This document shows, piece by piece, positions 14,245 to 20,876 of a DNA stretch of 20,876 nucleotides. Numbering within the stretch: the first letter of the stretch is position 1; the number at the start of each line of letters is the position of its first letter. The DNA lies in contig CANQLF010000067.1 in the NCBI GenBank assembly GCA_947624635.1, positions 1-20,876 on the forward strand, in the 5' to 3' direction. The position numbers and the translations under genes are program-made. The notes below the pieces were generated by a model. That model had not been told where the DNA came from. It saw nothing but the letters and a program-made list of their open reading frames with translations, and made no database searches. This DNA comes from an uncultured Bacilli bacterium (GTDB lineage Bacteria > Bacillota_I > Bacilli_A > RF39 > UBA660).

Positions 14245-16017
14245 ATGTTAAAGGATAAATTGAAATTAGTTCCAGAATTACCTGGATGTTATTTAATGCA
14301 TGATAAAAATGGAACAATAATATATGTTGGAAAAGCTAAAAAATTAAAAAGAAGACTATCGAGTTATTTTAATAGAGAACATACAGGAAAAACTAAAAAA
14401 TTAGTAAGTGAAATAGTAGATTTCGAATATATAGTTACATCATCAGAAAAAGAAGCTTTAGTACTTGAAATAAACTTGATAAAAAAATATGATCCTAAAT
14501 ATAATATCTTACTTAGAGACGATAAAACATATCCATATATAGAACTTACTAATGAAAAATATCCTAGACTATTAGTAGTTAGAAATATCAATTTAAAAAA
14601 ACATAAACATAAAAGAATATATGGACCTTATCCAAATGTTTATGCTGCACGTAAAACAGTAAATATGCTTAATAGAATTTATCCTTTAAGAAAATGTGTT
14701 AGTATGCCTAAAGAAGTGTGTTTATATTATCATATACATGAATGCTTAGGTTATTGTGAGAAGAATATTCCTAAAGAAGAAATAGATAATATTACAAATG
14801 AAATAATATATTTCTTAAATGGAAATTATGATAAAGTTATAGAAAAAATAAAAGAAGAAATGCTTATAGCTAGTGAGTCATTAAACTTTGAAAAAGCAAA
14901 AGAATTAAAAGAATTAATCGAATATATAAATATAACTTTAATAAAACAAAAGGTAGATTTACATGATAATATAGATAGAGATATATTTGGATATTATGTA
15001 GACAAAGGTTATATCTCATTTCAAGTGTTTTTCTTACGTGGTGGAAAACTAGTAGAAAGAGATTCACACATTCACCCAATAGTTGGAGAAATATTAGAAG
15101 AACTAGAAGAGTTTATATCTAGATTTTACGAAAAAGATAACTTAAAGCCTAAAGAAATATTAGTGCCAGATATATTAGAAAATGACTTAGAATTATTATC
15201 ATCTGTATTAGATTTAAATGTAATAATTCCAAAAAAAGGTGAAAAGAGAAAATTATTAGATATGGCAGTTGAAAATGCAAAAATATCACTAGATAAAAAC
15301 TTTGAATTAATAGAAAAAGATGAAAAAAGAACTGAAATAGCTAATAATGAATTAGGTAATATATTAAATATAGATAATTTAAATAGAGTAGAAATATTTG
15401 ATAACTCAAATATATTTGGAAGTTTCAATGTAAGTGGTATGGTAGTATTTGATAATGGTAAACCTAATAAAAATGAATATAGAAAATTTAATATAACAAA
15501 TCAAAAAAATGATGATTTTCATACTATGAAAGAAGTAATATATAGAAGATATTTTAGATTATTAAAAGAACAAAAAAGATTTCCTGATCTAATAATAGTA
15601 GATGGTGGAAAAAGTCAAATTACTGCAGCTAAAGAAGTATTAAGTGATTTAAATCTTAATATACCAATATGTGGACTTGTTAAAAACAATAAACATAGAA
15701 CTAATGATTTAATGGATTCAAATTACAACATTATAAATATAGATAGAAGTAGTAATGTATTTCACTTACTTACTAGAATGCAAGATGAAGTACATAATTA
15801 TACAATAAATTATCATAGACAGATAAGAAGTAAAGGTTCAATTGAAAGTGTATTAGATAATATAAGTGGTATAGGTGCAAAAAGAAAGAAAATGCTAATA
15901 AAAAAATATGGATCATTAAAGAAAATAAAAGAGCTTGAAAAAGAAGAGTTAGAAAGCATATTACCTAGTGAAGTAGCAAATAATTTATATAACTATTTAA
16001 AAGAGATGGATAAATAA
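14245..16017 (+). CDS. uvrC: Excinuclease ABC subunit C
   Basis: UvrC makes both incisions in nucleotide excision repair after UvrAB loads UvrB on the lesion. The 590-residue product is full length: GIY-YIG nuclease (14-90, GCYLMHD to YVGKAKKLKRRL), four cysteines at 151, 159, 167 and 171 matching the family's metal/Fe-S site, a UVR motif binding UvrB (about 207-228), the RNase H-like 3' nuclease (FDNSNIFGSFNVSGMVVF, DLIIVDGGKSQI, then the VFHLLTRMQDEVHNY histidine region) and C-terminal helix-hairpin-helix motifs (ISGIGAKRKK). The ATG at 14245 is six bases from GGGGAG; an ATG at 14239 abuts it. It is a stand-alone gene here, without uvrA or uvrB. Confidence 0.97.
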   Translation: MLKDKLKLVPELPGCYLMHDKNGTIIYVGKAKKLKRRLSSYFNREHTGKTKKLVSEIVDFEYIVTSSEKEALVLEINLIKKYDPKYNILLRDDKTYPYIELTNEKYPRLLVVRNINLKKHKHKRIYGPYPNVYAARKTVNMLNRIYPLRKCVSMPKEVCLYYHIHECLGYCEKNIPKEEIDNITNEIIYFLNGNYDKVIEKIKEEMLIASESLNFEKAKELKELIEYINITLIKQKVDLHDNIDRDIFGYYVDKGYISFQVFFLRGGKLVERDSHIHPIVGEILEELEEFISRFYEKDNLKPKEILVPDILENDLELLSSVLDLNVIIPKKGEKRKLLDMAVENAKISLDKNFELIEKDEKRTEIANNELGNILNIDNLNRVEIFDNSNIFGSFNVSGMVVFDNGKPNKNEYRKFNITNQKNDDFHTMKEVIYRRYFRLLKEQKRFPDLIIVDGGKSQITAAKEVLSDLNLNIPICGLVKNNKHRTNDLMDSNYNIINIDRSSNVFHLLTRMQDEVHNYTINYHRQIRSKGSIESVLDNISGIGAKRKKMLIKKYGSLKKIKELEKEELESILPSEVANNLYNYLKEMDK

Positions 16018-16035
16018 CTATAAAACTTCAAAATA

Positions 16036-16044
16036 TGATATAAT
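16036..16044 (+). promoter_or_regulatory. Extended -10 promoter of the Clp-like ATPase gene
   Basis: TGATATAAT, a consensus extended -10, lies 19 bases after the uvrC stop codon. No -35 match is visible at 17 bases. Confidence 0.6.
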
Positions 16045-16078
16045 TATTTATAGATAAAACAAAATTGGAGGAATCATA

Positions 16079-17026
16079 ATGGATGATATAATAGATGTAA
16101 ATAATAACGAATATAATTTTAGCGTACTAGAAAAATTTGGTGAAGACTTAACAAAAAAAGAATACATAACAAATCCGGCTATTGCTCGTGATGAAGAAAT
16201 TAAATCGCTTATCCTAATACTTCTTACACCTGATAAATCCGCAGTATTAACAGGTAAGGCAGGTATTGGTAAAACTGCAATAGTTGAAGGACTTGCTTAT
16301 AAAATACAAAAAGATGAAGTACCTGATGCACTAAAAGGTTATACAATAATAAACATAGCAACCTCATCACTACTAGGTGAAAGTGTAAGTGATGGTGAAA
16401 GAGAAGCAAGGATACAACTTTTAGTACAAGAAGTAATGAAAAAAGATAAAGTTATATTATTTATAGATGAAATTCATACTCTTATGGGAGCAGGAGCTAA
16501 AACAGGATCATCACTAGATTTTGCTAATATTTTAAAACCAGCACTAGGTCGTGGTAGTGTAAAATTAATAGGCGCAACAACAGCAGCAGAATACGAAAGA
16601 TATATGCTAAGAGATAGAGCTTTCATAAGACGTTTTGAAAAAATAGAAATATCTGAACCTGATCAAGAAACTACTGTAAAAATATTAATGGGTACAATAC
16701 CAAAAATAGAAAAACAAACAAATGTTAAATTTAATTACACACATTACATAATAGAAAGAATCGTTACATTTTTAGTTCAAATGACCTCAGAATATAAAAG
16801 ATTTTATGAAATATCATCAAGTTATCCAGATATATCACTAGCCCTACTTCAAAAAGTATTTTCTTATGCAGTATTTGATAATGATAAAGAAATAAAAATG
16901 AAGCATGTATGGCAAGCAGTAAAAACATGTAATAGTATATATCCAGATACATTAAAAAAAGAAATAATAAAATTTAAAGATGAATTTAATGATTTATTAA
17001 AAGAAGAAAATGTTTCTACTGATTAA
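16079..17026 (+). CDS. Single-ring Clp/ClpA-type AAA+ ATPase without aromatic pore loop
   Basis: A 315-residue protein homologous to the first AAA+ ring of ClpA/B/C. It keeps the linker lead-in (LEKFGEDLT, ARDEEIKSLILIL), Walker A GKAGIGKT (59-66), Walker B ILFIDEIH (126-133), sensor-1 LIGATTAAEY and the arginine-finger region (RAFIRRFEKI, 180-189), so ATP hydrolysis and ring formation look possible. It lacks the N-domain, middle domain and second ring. Where ClpB has the substrate-gripping KYRGEFE loop, this protein has GESVSDGERE with no aromatic residue (about 100-109). It may therefore be a regulator or adaptor rather than an unfoldase. The start follows TTGGAGG by seven bases. Function is not known to me. 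Confidence 0.85.
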   Translation: MDDIIDVNNNEYNFSVLEKFGEDLTKKEYITNPAIARDEEIKSLILILLTPDKSAVLTGKAGIGKTAIVEGLAYKIQKDEVPDALKGYTIINIATSSLLGESVSDGEREARIQLLVQEVMKKDKVILFIDEIHTLMGAGAKTGSSLDFANILKPALGRGSVKLIGATTAAEYERYMLRDRAFIRRFEKIEISEPDQETTVKILMGTIPKIEKQTNVKFNYTHYIIERIVTFLVQMTSEYKRFYEISSSYPDISLALLQKVFSYAVFDNDKEIKMKHVWQAVKTCNSIYPDTLKKEIIKFKDEFNDLLKEENVSTD

Positions 17027-17051
17027 AATAAACAATTATGTTTATTTTTTT
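17025..17051 (+). terminator. Terminator of the Clp-like ATPase gene
   Basis: A 10-bp perfect stem AAAATAAACA/TGTTTATTTT (17025-17034 with 17039-17048) with loop ATTA and a short T-run. It begins within the stop codon. Read-through into the next gene, 20 bases on, is likely to some degree because no clear promoter is seen for that gene. Confidence 0.7.
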
Positions 17052-17071
17052 CAAAAAAAGAAGGTGTAGTA

Positions 17072-19027
17072 ATGGCTGATATTATAAAAAGTTTAACAAG
17101 TGAAGAAGTATTAAATAATCAAAAATTGTATGGTAAAAACGTAATTAACCACAAAAGAAAAAATATATTAATTATAATATTAGAATTTTTAATAAAACAA
17201 CCTATATTTTATTTTGCAATATTATGTATATCTTTATATATATATAATGGTGAAATATTAAATTGCATACTTTTTAGTATTATATCAATAATAATATTAT
17301 TAATACATTCCTATTTATTAATTAAAATAAAAAAAGTAATGAAAATTATGTGTAAAAATAAAAAAATAATTGTAACAGTAATAAGAGATGATAAAGAAAA
17401 ACAAATATATAGTGATGAATTAACAATAAATGATATAGTGATACTTAAAAAAGGAGATAAAATAGAAGCTGATTCAATTATTTTAGAATGTGATAATTTA
17501 TGTGTTGATGAAACTAATCTAGGTGGAAATATAGTTAATAAAAGTTTCGATTTATTAGATAAAAATGCTAAATATAAATCTAATTATGTGTACTCTAATA
17601 CTTTTGTAACTAATGGAATTGCTAAAGTTAAAGTAATGAATATTGGAAATAATAGAGAATTTGTTAAAAATATTAAAAATAATTGTAAAATAACTAATAA
17701 TAATTTAGTTAAAAAAGCTAATAAGTTTTCTAAAATATTAACAGTTTTTATAATTTTATTATCATTAATTTCTATTATCTCAGTAATAATTAATAAAACT
17801 AATATAATACTTGGATTATTATCAAGTATATCTATATTACTTAATATAATACCACTTAATTATTCTCTAATTATTTTCTATCATCAAATAAATGGTATTT
17901 ATAAAAATATAAGTAAAAGTGCGGTAATAAAAGATATTAATAATTTAGAAACATTAAAAGATTTATCTTATCTAATAGTAGATAAAACTAATTATATAAC
18001 TTTAAATAAAATGAAAGTAAAAGAAGTTTATTCTAATAATATACATAATGAAGAGTTAATTAAAAATGGTCTATTAGCTTTAAATTGTGAAAAAAACGAT
18101 AAATTAAAAAAAGCTATAGAAGAAGTCAATACACAATACATAGAAGATTATAAAATTATTAAGAGATACCCTTATTCTAATAAGACAAAAATAATTGCGA
18201 ATATATATGAAAAAGATAATGAAAAATTTATGTTTGCAGTAGGAAATTTAGAAAGTATATTCGATATAAGTGATTTAGATGTTGAACAAAAATATAAACT
18301 TTATACTTTTCAAAAAGATTTATATAAAAGAGGATTACATATCTTAGCAGTTTCATCTGATTTAATAGAAAAAGAAGAAGATGACTTCTTTAATTACAAT
18401 TTACATTTTGATGGTATAATCACATTTTATGAACCTTTAAAAGATGATATAAAAGATGTAGTTAAACAAGCTCAAAATATGAATATAAATATAATTATGC
18501 TTACAGAAGATAATGAATTAATATCTAAAAAAATAGGTAATGAAATAGGTCTTAAAAACTATGAAAATGTTATTACTAATAAAGAATTAAATGATATAAA
18601 AATAGAAGATAAAATAAATGATTTAGGTATAATTATTAATATAAGTGAAAAAAATAAGGAAAGAATAATAAATTATCTTAAGAATAATAATAAAAAAGTA
18701 GGAGCTACTATAAATGATTTACAAATAAATAATGGTGCAGATATAAATATTTCTATTGAAAAGCTTGATAATGATTTAATATATGATAAATCAGATTTAG
18801 TGTTATTAGAAGATAATTTTAAAGTTATTATAGATACAATAAATAAATCTAAAAATATTTATAATAATATTAAAAATATTTTAAAATATTTAATAATAGT
18901 TACATGTATAACTACTATTATTACTAGTGTATTATCAATAATATTTAATATTATGATAAGTCCAATATATATATTAATTTTAATATTTATATATAGCATT
19001 ATATCAATTATGTTATATAGAAAGTAA
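17072..19027 (+). CDS. Degenerate P-type ATPase-like membrane protein
   Basis: A 651-residue protein with the architecture of a P2-type cation ATPase but eroded catalytic motifs. Two helices (about 32-56, 63-88) precede an actuator-like domain in which the TGES motif is replaced by LGGN (DETNLGGN, 146-153). Helices 221-241 and 245-270 follow, with NIIPLNYS in place of PEGLP. The phosphorylation motif DKTGT is DKTNY (304-308). MLTGD is MLTED (476-480) and GDGxND is GATIND (544-549). The region after it (SDLVLLEDNFKVIIDTINKSKNIYNNI) aligns well with the family. It ends after two more helices and lacks the last four of a P2 pump. The frame is intact, so it is probably a maintained pseudo-enzyme. 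AGAAGGTG precedes the ATG. Confidence 0.8.
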   Translation: MADIIKSLTSEEVLNNQKLYGKNVINHKRKNILIIILEFLIKQPIFYFAILCISLYIYNGEILNCILFSIISIIILLIHSYLLIKIKKVMKIMCKNKKIIVTVIRDDKEKQIYSDELTINDIVILKKGDKIEADSIILECDNLCVDETNLGGNIVNKSFDLLDKNAKYKSNYVYSNTFVTNGIAKVKVMNIGNNREFVKNIKNNCKITNNNLVKKANKFSKILTVFIILLSLISIISVIINKTNIILGLLSSISILLNIIPLNYSLIIFYHQINGIYKNISKSAVIKDINNLETLKDLSYLIVDKTNYITLNKMKVKEVYSNNIHNEELIKNGLLALNCEKNDKLKKAIEEVNTQYIEDYKIIKRYPYSNKTKIIANIYEKDNEKFMFAVGNLESIFDISDLDVEQKYKLYTFQKDLYKRGLHILAVSSDLIEKEEDDFFNYNLHFDGIITFYEPLKDDIKDVVKQAQNMNINIIMLTEDNELISKKIGNEIGLKNYENVITNKELNDIKIEDKINDLGIIINISEKNKERIINYLKNNNKKVGATINDLQINNGADINISIEKLDNDLIYDKSDLVLLEDNFKVIIDTINKSKNIYNNIKNILKYLIIVTCITTIITSVLSIIFNIMISPIYILILIFIYSIISIMLYRK

Positions 19028-19062
19028 TTTTACACTTAAAATATTTTATAATGATAATTATA

Positions 19063-19091
19063 TTTACTTTTATTAATATATAAACTATAAT
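19063..19091 (+). promoter_or_regulatory. Promoter of the YhhQ-family transporter gene
   Basis: TTTACT (19063-19068), a 17-base spacer and a perfect TATAAT (19086-19091). The leader is about 20 bases; AGGAG precedes the start. No preQ1 riboswitch fits in so short a leader. Confidence 0.65.
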
Positions 19092-19118
19092 TATTTTAGA
19101 AAAATAGGAGATGGAAAA

Positions 19119-19757
19119 ATGAAAGATTTTAGAAAAATATTATTTTCTGCATTATTAGCAGCTTTATTAGTTATATCTAATATTGTTGTAGTTAAAATAA
19201 CTGTAATTGCTAAATTACCTTTACCATGTAGTGCATTTGTATATCCATTTACATTCTTATGTACTTTAGTTATTACAGAATTATATGGAAGTAGGGAAGC
19301 AAGAATATCTGTTTATACAGCACTAGTAGTTCAATTTCTAATTTTAATTGCATTAGTAATTGCTTGTAATGTACCAAATCAAGTTGATACAATTGACAAA
19401 GCAAATGCACTAAGAGATATATTGACACCTACTGTAATTGGAAACTATTATTTACCAGATATGAGAATGGTACTTGCTTCATTTGTGGGCTTTGCTCTTA
19501 GCCAATTAGCAGCAATAGGATTATATAGCTTTGGAAGAAAAAATACATTTAAATTAGTTTCTTCATCTTTAGCAATTTTAGTAGGATTAATATTAGATTC
19601 AATATTATTTATGTTTATATCTAAGATGGGAATATTAGAAAACAATGAATTAATTATTCAATTAGTTAATAGATTTGTAGTAGGAGTAGTTGCTACTATA
19701 GTATTTATTCCTTTATTTGCAATTCTTTCTATAAAAAAGAAAGAAAATGTTAAATAA
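19119..19757 (+). CDS. yhhQ: Queuosine-precursor transporter, YhhQ/VUT family
   Basis: Members of this family import 7-deazaguanine precursors such as preQ0 for queuosine modification of tRNA. The 212-residue product has about six membrane helices and the family's characteristic stretches: VYPFTFLCTLVITELYGSREAR (about 42-63), GFALSQLAAIGLYSFGRK in the centre, and GLILDSILFMFISKMG (about 156-171). A typical member has D where LCTLVITE has a T or L, so substrate preference could differ. It is a single gene with its own promoter. It converges on the oapA-like gene and shares a bidirectional terminator with it. No queuosine biosynthesis gene is nearby, as expected for a salvage-only organism. 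Confidence 0.85.
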   Translation: MKDFRKILFSALLAALLVISNIVVVKITVIAKLPLPCSAFVYPFTFLCTLVITELYGSREARISVYTALVVQFLILIALVIACNVPNQVDTIDKANALRDILTPTVIGNYYLPDMRMVLASFVGFALSQLAAIGLYSFGRKNTFKLVSSSLAILVGLILDSILFMFISKMGILENNELIIQLVNRFVVGVVATIVFIPLFAILSIKKKENVK

Positions 19758-19761
19758 AAAA

Positions 19762-19792
19762 AATAATTGGTGTGAATATCACATCGATTATT
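19762..19792. terminator. Bidirectional terminator between yhhQ and the oapA-like gene
   Basis: A 14-bp stem with two wobble pairs (19762-19775 with 19779-19792) has loop ATA. On the minus strand it is followed by eight T (terminating the oapA-like gene, whose stop codon lies in the stem), and on the plus strand by a weaker T-rich tail. Confidence 0.85.
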
Positions 19793-20339
19793 TACTTTTA
19801 TATTTATCCCTAACTGGATATATATAATGTATAATTGCGCCGACAAAATATATTATTTCGGTGCTTTTTTTAATTGCGAATCTTTTACCTAAAGCTTTAC
19901 CTCCAACAGTAAGTGAAGCAATTAAAGCACTTATAATTAAACTTATTAATACCATATCTAATTTAAAAGTATTACTTATACTTACCGATAAGAGTGCGCC
20001 TATTGATCCACTTATAATACCACAGATATCACCAATGACATCATTACAAATGTTAGATACTTTTGGAGCGTTACGAATAAGTCTAATAGATTCCTTTGCT
20101 CCTTTATGTTTTCTTGCGGCCTTTGCATGAAATGGCGCTTCAGTAGCTGATGCAATAGCCATACCAACAAGGTCAAATAATATACCTATAAGTATAATTA
20201 TAAATAATAAAATTGAAGCTACAATCATGTTTAATTTCATAACTACAGTATTGGATATAAATCCAAAAATAAGTGCAAGTAAAAATGTTATTATAAATAC
20301 TTGCCATAACCAATTATCTTTTTTTGTTTTATTTTTCAT
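19788..20339 (-). CDS. oapA: OapA-like four-helix membrane protein (OLE RNA-associated)
   Basis: A 183-residue integral membrane protein with four predicted helices (about 12-32, 38-58, 102-122, 127-147) and a basic C-terminus. Between helices 2 and 3 lies a motif-rich loop: DLVGMAIASATEAPFHAKAA, HKGAK, LIRNAPKVSNICND, then GDICGIISG. I recognise this pattern as that of OapA, the protein that carries OLE RNA to the membrane and whose N-terminal part resembles the CNNM/DUF21 Mg2+-transport domain. The assignment rests on motif memory and on the large structured RNA directly upstream. The ATG at 20339 is preferred because AAAGGA lies ten bases before it; one at 20348 overlaps that ribosome site. 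Transcription probably reads through from the RNA gene. Confidence 0.75.
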   Translation of the reverse strand: MKNKTKKDNWLWQVFIITFLLALIFGFISNTVVMKLNMIVASILLFIIILIGILFDLVGMAIASATEAPFHAKAARKHKGAKESIRLIRNAPKVSNICNDVIGDICGIISGSIGALLSVSISNTFKLDMVLISLIISALIASLTVGGKALGKRFAIKKSTEIIYFVGAIIHYIYPVRDKYKSK

Positions 20340-20360
20340 TTTTAACATCCTTTAGTATAT

Positions 20361-20385
20361 AAAAAAAATATGTATGGTAACACAT
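20361..20385 (-). terminator. Weak terminator at the 3' end of the large RNA
   Basis: On the minus strand a 6-bp stem AUGUGU/AUACAU (20385-20380 with 20375-20370) with a UACC loop is followed by A and eight T (20368-20361). It would release the RNA 3' end about 22 bases before the start of the oapA-like gene. The stem is weak, so partial read-through is plausible. Confidence 0.55.
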
Positions 20386-20876
20386 TTAAGTAAATTTTGT
20401 GGCTTAGGTCAAGTCGGATTTCCCTAGTTCCTACTAAACGTTGCCATTTAGCGATTTCTCTTTAAAGGAACTAACTACTTGTCACCAGAGTAATTACTCG
20501 ATTACCACTTAGTCCACACCTCAATCCCCAAAGTGTCTGAATAGTTCAACATTCTAGAGGTTTTCCCAAACGAAATTTTAAACTATGCTTATCCGTTTTT
20601 GCAAAGATAATTTCAAAAACAACTTATAATACTTAGTGGCCGCTAAATATTATAATCAACTATTTTATCCCTTAGCTTCACTCACGGCAGGCTACATATA
20701 TATAGTACTCTCTATATACATGGAAAATTACTTGATTTAAGTAATAGGCAGATTTTAAGGCAAGTATCTATATGCCATTACAGAGTCACCTTAGAACCAT
20801 TAACTTGATAAATTCACCCCAACCTGGGCGGAAAAAGCAAATATACCAAGCGCTTATTTGTGTGCCCTTTGATGGA
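20361..20876 (-). ncRNA. Large structured RNA, probable OLE RNA (5' end outside the window)
   Basis: About 516 bases without a long reading frame, at 36% G+C over 20401-20876 by my count, well above the surroundings. Base-paired elements are dense: 20425-20432 with 20466-20473 (8 bp) enclosing 20434-20438/20447-20451; the 12-base palindrome 20488-20499; 20595-20601 with 20614-20620 (7 bp); 20624-20631 with 20648-20655 (8 bp); 20699-20705 with 20712-20718; 20727-20733 with 20739-20745. OLE RNA is about 600 nt and typically lies directly upstream of oapA, as here. OLE ribonucleoprotein sits at the membrane and is linked to alcohol, cold and Mg2+ stress responses. ROOL, GOLLD or another large RNA is the main alternative. 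Identity is inferred from context and size, not from an alignment. Confidence 0.65.

Noticed and set aside
19092..19118. preQ1 riboswitch before the queuosine-precursor transporter
   Set aside because: The predicted leader is only about 20 bases, too short for the aptamer, and no such fold is visible upstream.
19861..20130. A plus-strand 89-codon frame antisense to the oapA-like gene
   Set aside because: It lies wholly opposite a membrane protein with clear conserved motifs and has no ribosome site; its composition is that of a complementary strand.
20401..20876. Group I or group II intron, RNase P RNA or tmRNA as the identity of the structured region
   Set aside because: I could not find the core sequences of either intron type, the RNase P GAGGAAAGUCC box, or a tmRNA tRNA-like end. 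Size and position beside an OapA-like gene fit OLE better.
1..20876. CRISPR array, insertion sequence, prophage genes or tRNA genes
   Set aside because: No regularly spaced repeats, transposase or integrase motifs, phage structural genes or tRNA cloverleaf sequences were found on either strand.

Overview
The window comes from a very AT-rich, low-G+C Gram-positive bacterium that reads the standard bacterial code. It has Firmicutes-type yvcK-whiA, a CIRCE/HrcA operator, SipW-type secretion signals and strong AGGAGG-like ribosome sites. An uncultured gut Bacilli or Erysipelotrichales/RF39-like lineage fits best, but that placement is inference. Many promoters use an extended -10 (TGnTATAAT) with a poor -35.

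Layout. 1-1850: a secreted or membrane-anchored protein with a SipW-type N-terminus, behind a promoter holding a run of eight G. 1850-6226: recX, then the housekeeping block yvcK-whiA-HAD hydrolase-fic. 6227-8453: a CIRCE-controlled clpB that lacks the N-domain. 8458-10300: a paralogue of the first surface protein, behind an almost identical copy of the poly-G promoter. 10308-12160: a stand-alone HerA/DUF87 ATPase. 12180-14190: a secreted protein with a long helical region, a cadherin-like domain and a C-terminal membrane anchor. 14197-16017: uvrC. 16036-17051: a one-ring Clp-like AAA+ ATPase. 17072-19027: a P-type-ATPase-like protein with most catalytic motifs eroded. 19063-19792: a YhhQ-type queuosine-precursor transporter, ending in a hairpin shared with the convergent gene. 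20876-19762, minus strand: a large structured non-coding RNA cut by the window edge, followed by a four-helix membrane protein. I identify this pair as OLE RNA and its partner OapA.

The strongest signals are these. (i) The probable OLE RNA/oapA locus, a membrane ribonucleoprotein system. (ii) Two paralogous surface genes with strongly diverged coding sequence but a 96/99 identical promoter cassette, whose poly-G run lies between -35 and -10 and so may act as a phase-variation switch. A related inverted repeat also precedes the third surface gene. (iii) Two probable pseudo-enzymes side by side: the degenerate P-type ATPase, and the Clp-like ATPase without its aromatic pore loop. Most genes are monocistronic with their own promoter and hairpin terminator; several terminators overlap stop codons.
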